Below, in pieces: positions 34,536 through 38,281 of a DNA stretch of 38,281 nt (its first letter is position 1; every line of letters begins with the position of its first letter). This stretch comes from Pseudomonadota bacterium (GTDB lineage Bacteria > Pseudomonadota > Alphaproteobacteria > Caulobacterales > Caulobacteraceae): positions 1 to 38,281 of the forward strand of contig CAUJHW010000176.1 of the NCBI GenBank assembly GCA_963205005.1, in the 5' to 3' direction. Both the position numbers and the translations under genes were made by a program. Under the pieces are notes generated by a model. The model had not been told where the DNA came from. It did not search any database and saw only the letters and a program-made list of their open reading frames with translations.

Positions 34536-35150
34536 CTACTTCTTCACGAATTCGACTTCGAACAACAGGTCGACCGTGTCGCCGGCGAACGGCCGCGCGG
34601 CGGTGACGCCGAACTCGGAACGCCGGATGCGGCCCGTGCCGGAGAATCCCATCCGGGTCCCCACGCCCAGCAAGCCGGGGCCGACCCCATTGAACTCGAC
34701 GTCCAGGGTCACCGGCCGGGTGACGCCATGGAACGTCAGGTCGCCCGTCAGTTGCCCGCGCCCTTCCTCGAGCGCCGTCAGACCCGTCGAGTTGAAGATG
34801 ATCTCCGGAAATTTCTCGGGCTCGAAATAGCCGGCGACGGTCCGGTTGAAGATGTTGTCCTCGGTGTCGATCGATCGCGGATCGACCGTGATGTCGACCT
34901 TCGTGCCCTGCCACTTCGCCGGGTCGTAGGCGAAGCTGCCGCTCAGCCGGTTGAACCGCATGGTGTAGCGGGAGAAGCCGCCCAGGTGCGGGACCCGGAT
35001 CATCAGGCTGGCGTGTCGCGGATCCAGCGAATAGGCCCCCGCAGGCGCCCTGGCCGGGTCCCGCGTCGTCGGGTCCGCGGCGGCCGCGCCGGTCGCCACA
35101 GGCGCCGCGGCGAGGACGAGGGCCAGCGCAAGGGTCGCTCTGCACCGCAT
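34536..35150 (-). CDS. YceI family periplasmic lipid-binding protein
   Basis: A 204-aa exported protein. The signal peptide (MRCRATLALALVLAAAPVAT, cut near 24) is followed by a complete YceI barrel: YSLDPRHASLMIRVPHLGGFSRYTMRFNRLSG, then VDPRSIDTEDNIFN, GDLTFHGVTRPVTLDVEF, and FGVTAARPFAGDTVDLLFEVEF at the end. YceI folds carry polyisoprenoids such as quinones. It lies directly ahead of a b561-YceI fusion, giving two YceI domains in one transcript. The divergent acyl-CoA dehydrogenase starts 131 bp away; no promoter is clear in that gap. Confidence 0.93.
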   Translation of the reverse strand: MRCRATLALALVLAAAPVATGAAAADPTTRDPARAPAGAYSLDPRHASLMIRVPHLGGFSRYTMRFNRLSGSFAYDPAKWQGTKVDITVDPRSIDTEDNIFNRTVAGYFEPEKFPEIIFNSTGLTALEEGRGQLTGDLTFHGVTRPVTLDVEFNGVGPGLLGVGTRMGFSGTGRIRRSEFGVTAARPFAGDTVDLLFEVEFVKK

Positions 35151-35281
35151 CGGGGGTCACTCCGTCCGCTTCTGATCAGGATGATACGCACGGGCGGAAC
35201 CGGTTGGCCGCAAGAATTTCGACGGTCGCTTTCACCCCGGCCGGACGCGCGGTAGGAAGCGCCGAGCCACGAGAGACGCCC

Positions 35282-37024
35282 ATGACCTTCCGCGCCCCCG
35301 CCCGCGACCTCGCCTTCGCCCTCAGGACCATCGGACACAGCGAGCTGCTCGCGCGCGCCTACCCTGACTTGGACGAGGACACGGTGCAGGCCGTCCTGGA
35401 GGCCGCCGCCGCCTTTGCCGACAACGAACTGGCCCCGCTCAACTGGAGCGGCGACCGCGAGGGCGCACGATACGAGAACGGTCGCGTGACCGCCGCGCCG
35501 GGCTTCGCCGGGGCCTACAGGCATTTCGTCGAGCAGGGCTGGAACTCGCTGTCCGCAGATCCGGAGCATGGCGGCCAGGGGCTGTCGAAGGCGCTGGAAC
35601 TGGCGGTCTTCGAAATGGTCCATGCGGCCAACATGGCCTTCGGCCTGTGCCCGATGCTGACCCAGGGGGCCATCGAGGCGCTGGCGCTGCACGGCACCGA
35701 GCGCCAGAAGCGGCTGGTCCTGCCCAAACTCGTCTCCGGTGAATGGACCGGAACCATGAACCTGACCGAGCCCCAGGCCGGCTCCGACCTCGCGGCGCTG
35801 ACCACCCGGGCCGAGCCCGACGGCCAGGGCGGCTACCGCCTGACCGGCCAGAAGATCTTCATCACCTGGGGCGATCATGACGCCGCCGACAACATCTGCC
35901 ACCTGGTGCTGGCCCGCACGCCGGACGCGCCCCCCGGGGTGAAAGGCATAAGCCTGTTCCTCGCCACCAAGAAGATGGTGAAGGACGACGGGTCGTTGGG
36001 CGGGCTGAACGATCTGCGCGCCGGGTCGATCGAGCACAAGCTGGGCATCCACGGCTCGCCCACCTGCGTCATGCTGTTCGAAGGCGCGCAGGCTGAGCTG
36101 GTCGGCGAACTCGGCCAGGGTCTGCCCCACATGTTCGTGATGATGAACGCCGCCCGCCTGCAGGTCGGCGTCCAGGGCGTGGCCATCGCCGAGCGGGCCT
36201 TTCAGCAGGCGCTGGCCTTCTCGCAGGAGCGCAAGCAGGGCCGCACCGCCTGGGAGGCCGGCGGCGCGATCTACGGCCACCCGGACGTGCGACGCACCCT
36301 GATGCTGATGAAGGCGAAGATCGAGGCCGCGCGCGGCATTTGCCTGCTGACGGGCGTGCTCTCCGACCAGTCCCGCCTGGCGGAGACCGAGGAGGAACGC
36401 GCCGCGGCCCGGACGCGCCAGGAACTGCTGACCCCCATCGCCAAGGCCTGGTCCACGGACATCGGCGTCGAGGTCGCCTCACAGGGCGTCCAGCTGCATG
36501 GCGGCATGGGCTTCATCGAGGAGACCGGCGCGGCCCAGCACTACCGCGACGCCCGTATCGCCCCGATCTACGAGGGCACCAATGGCATCCAGGCCATCGA
36601 CCTGATCGGCCGGAAGGTGCGGCTGAACGGCGGTGCGACCCTGCGGGCGCTCTGCGCCGACATGGCGGTGACAGCCGACCAGCTAAGCGCGACCGCGGAC
36701 CTGGCCCCGGTCGGCGCCCGGTTGGCCGCCGGCATCGCGGCCCTGGAACGCGCCACCGACGCCATCGTGGCGGCGGACAACAACACCGCGCTGGCCTCGG
36801 CCACGTCCTATCTGCGCCTGGCCGGCGACGTGACCGGCGGCTGGATCCTTGGTCGCCACGCTCTGGCCGCCCAGGGCGCCGCCGATCCCTGGCTGAAGGC
36901 CAAGGGCGCCATGGCGCGGCTCTACGCCAGCCAGGTGCTGGCGCTGGCACCCGGCGTGGCCGACGGGCTGTGCGAGGATGTCGCCGACCTCGAAGGGACG
37001 CCGGCGACCGCCCTGGCCGGCTAG
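35282..37024 (+). CDS. Acyl-CoA dehydrogenase with C-terminal extension
   Basis: A 580-aa FAD flavoenzyme that introduces a double bond into an acyl-CoA. The FAD/substrate segments TMNLTEPQAGSDLAAL and KIFITWGDHD, the mid-domain QGVQLHGGMGFIEETGAAQHYRDARI, and IYEGTNGIQAIDLIG (its Glu is the likely catalytic base) are present. The extra roughly 130 C-terminal residues place it in the long form (as in DmdC-like 3-methylmercaptopropionyl-CoA dehydrogenases). ATG 35282 is chosen; the frame extends to 35204 without homology. Its stop shares a CTAG with the convergent amidohydrolase. The substrate is unknown. Confidence 0.9.
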   Translation: MTFRAPARDLAFALRTIGHSELLARAYPDLDEDTVQAVLEAAAAFADNELAPLNWSGDREGARYENGRVTAAPGFAGAYRHFVEQGWNSLSADPEHGGQGLSKALELAVFEMVHAANMAFGLCPMLTQGAIEALALHGTERQKRLVLPKLVSGEWTGTMNLTEPQAGSDLAALTTRAEPDGQGGYRLTGQKIFITWGDHDAADNICHLVLARTPDAPPGVKGISLFLATKKMVKDDGSLGGLNDLRAGSIEHKLGIHGSPTCVMLFEGAQAELVGELGQGLPHMFVMMNAARLQVGVQGVAIAERAFQQALAFSQERKQGRTAWEAGGAIYGHPDVRRTLMLMKAKIEAARGICLLTGVLSDQSRLAETEEERAAARTRQELLTPIAKAWSTDIGVEVASQGVQLHGGMGFIEETGAAQHYRDARIAPIYEGTNGIQAIDLIGRKVRLNGGATLRALCADMAVTADQLSATADLAPVGARLAAGIAALERATDAIVAADNNTALASATSYLRLAGDVTGGWILGRHALAAQGAADPWLKAKGAMARLYASQVLALAPGVADGLCEDVADLEGTPATALAG

Positions 37025-38229
37025 GCCGCCCGCAGCGAGGACAGGTCGTGAAGGGCGGGGTCCAGCCCGCGCCCCATCAGGTCGATGAAGTTGTCCCGGT
37101 AGAAGCGGCGCTTCGCGACCTCTGACGCGCCCGACAGGCTGTCGTTGAACCGCTTCAGCGGATTGCGGCCACCTTCCACGTGCGGGAAGTCCGACGAGAA
37201 CAGCACCATCTCCTCGCCCGCGTTCTCCATGATCCAGCGCACGTCCTCATGCGGGTAGGGCGTGACGCGAAGCTGCCGGCGCAGGATCTCCGATGGCGTC
37301 CCGGACAGCTTCTGCAGCCGCTCCTCCTTGCCGAAGGCCGCGCAGCCCGAATCCAGGAACTTCATCAGGCTGGGCAGCCATGAGGCGCCGAGCTCGATGC
37401 AGCCGAACTTCAGGTTGGGGAACCGGTCGAACACCCCGTCGATGACCAGTGCCGAGAGGGTCTGCCAGATGCTGATCGGGATCGCCATGAAGGTCAGCGA
37501 GGTAAAGTTCTCGTCGCCGCCGTGGAAGTCCTTCACGAAGGGCAGGCCGTTCTCCAGGTAGTCCTTGTGCATCTTCTCCTCGCCGCCGACGTGGAAGAGG
37601 ATCGGCACCCCCGCCTCCTGCGCCACGGCCCAGAGCGCGTCGAGCTCGCGGTGGCTGGGCGAGAAGCCCGGCGGATGTCGCGACGGGACCACCAGCGCCT
37701 TGGCTCCGAGGCGCAGGGCCTCGCGGGCGATCTCGGGCGCACGGGCGCGGTCGATCAGCGGGACATAGCCAGTGGCCAGCAGCCGGCGGTCCACCGAACA
37801 GAACTCGGTCATCATCCGGTTGTGGGCGCGGGCGGCCTCTGCGGCCAGCTCGACCTCGCCAGCCTGCTCAAGTCCGAAGTTGCTCAGGCAGGCGGTGGTG
37901 AACACCAGCTGCGAGGTGAAGCCCAGGTAGTCCAGCGTGCTGGGCCGCTGATCGGCATTGAAGGCGCCGAGCGCCTCGTAGTTCTTGCGCAGCAGGACAT
38001 TGGCCTCGGCGCCGGCGAGGAAGTCGGGATCCCGCGCCTTCTCGGCGGCCTTGGCGAACCACTCCGGCAGGACGTCCTTGCGCCCGGTCTTCTCCACGAA
38101 TTCGGCCCTGAACTTCGGGTCGAAATAGCGGTTGATCGTCCCCGGCAGCTCCATGATGTGGCTGTCCGCGTCGTGCGCTGTCTTAATTCCGTGCAGCGCG
38201 CAGTAGGTCGATCCGGTTGCGGTGGTCAT
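37021..38229 (-). CDS. Amidohydrolase family 2 protein
   Basis: A 402-aa TIM-barrel hydrolase of the amidohydrolase-2 (ACMSD-like) family, which includes decarboxylases and hydrolases with one metal ion. The N-terminal metal site reads DADSHIME (about 20-27, DxH form), a histidine lies in ILFHVGGEE, and the late acidic residue is in SSDFPHVEGG. The substrate cannot be deduced. ATG 38229 has GAGG six bases upstream. It is convergent with the acyl-CoA dehydrogenase. The last 52 bp of the window form its leader and contain a TGCCCGGGCA palindrome but no clear promoter. Confidence 0.85.
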   Translation of the reverse strand: MTTATGSTYCALHGIKTAHDADSHIMELPGTINRYFDPKFRAEFVEKTGRKDVLPEWFAKAAEKARDPDFLAGAEANVLLRKNYEALGAFNADQRPSTLDYLGFTSQLVFTTACLSNFGLEQAGEVELAAEAARAHNRMMTEFCSVDRRLLATGYVPLIDRARAPEIAREALRLGAKALVVPSRHPPGFSPSHRELDALWAVAQEAGVPILFHVGGEEKMHKDYLENGLPFVKDFHGGDENFTSLTFMAIPISIWQTLSALVIDGVFDRFPNLKFGCIELGASWLPSLMKFLDSGCAAFGKEERLQKLSGTPSEILRRQLRVTPYPHEDVRWIMENAGEEMVLFSSDFPHVEGGRNPLKRFNDSLSGASEVAKRRFYRDNFIDLMGRGLDPALHDLSSLRAA

Positions 38230-38281
38230 GTGCGTCCTCTTGCGATTGCCCGGGCAGGTCCGGTGGCTCCGGCCCGGCGAA

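Overview
The window is a GC-rich, gene-dense stretch of an alphaproteobacterial chromosome, most likely Caulobacterales (a Caulobacter or Phenylobacterium relative). The reasons are a full-length CcrM (GANTC) methyltransferase close to the Caulobacter protein, a separate F0 operon atpI-B-E-F'-F with a b' subunit, the dciA-dsbA-dsbA-smc run, and promoter-like sequences of the form TTGACs...GCTANAWC. The genus is inferred from memory of related proteins, not from a search. I see no phage, insertion sequence, CRISPR array, tRNA or rRNA. The window is essentially a core chromosomal region with some catabolic genes.

Layout. 1-1134: 3' part of gcvPB (glycine cleavage). 1252-1656: small PGPGW-type membrane protein. 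1657-1917: intergenic region with a large nested palindrome. 1918-4504 (minus): F0 operon with a promoter candidate at 4563-4589. 4655-10023 (minus): dciA-like gene, two tandem DsbA-type thioredoxin-fold genes (a lipoprotein and a soluble one), then smc. 10067-11209 (minus): Rieske oxygenase alpha subunit. 11270-12331 (plus): mutY. 12328-18464 (minus): MFS transporter, ccrM, sthA, rnhB, tag and ygfZ, listed left to right and so transcribed in the reverse order. The ccrM leader has CtrA-like boxes and a GANTC site. 18526-24189 (plus): GT9 glycosyltransferase, dihydroorotase-like protein, aryl/feruloyl-CoA synthetase-like protein and a TPP enzyme, mostly with overlapping or closely spaced frames. 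24223-27524 (minus): DUF1330 protein, a secreted protein made of five four-cysteine repeats, and an NfeD/SPFH pair. 27644-28186 (plus): secreted YbjN-like protein. 28183-35150 (minus): nitronate monooxygenase-like protein, bdhA, yaaA, FAD-linked oxidase, Sua5, cytochrome b561-YceI fusion, YceI. 35282-37024 (plus): acyl-CoA dehydrogenase. 37021-38229 (minus): amidohydrolase-2.

How the genes fit together. The left half concentrates genome maintenance (smc, dciA, mutY, ccrM, rnhB, tag) with redox and energy genes (F0, DsbA pair, SthA). The right half is metabolic: acyl/aryl-CoA chemistry, 3-hydroxybutyrate, D-2-hydroxyacid-type oxidation, nitronate/enone-type flavoenzyme, membrane quality control and tRNA t6A formation. 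The observations I rate highest are the five-repeat, 20-cysteine secreted protein with its own promoter and a strong terminator; the translationally coupled CoA-ligase/TPP-enzyme pair of unknown substrate; the nested intergenic palindrome carrying a GANTC site; the ccrM leader; and the dihydroorotase-like protein whose metal motif reads QxH. No clear multi-gene system of a wholly new kind is evident.
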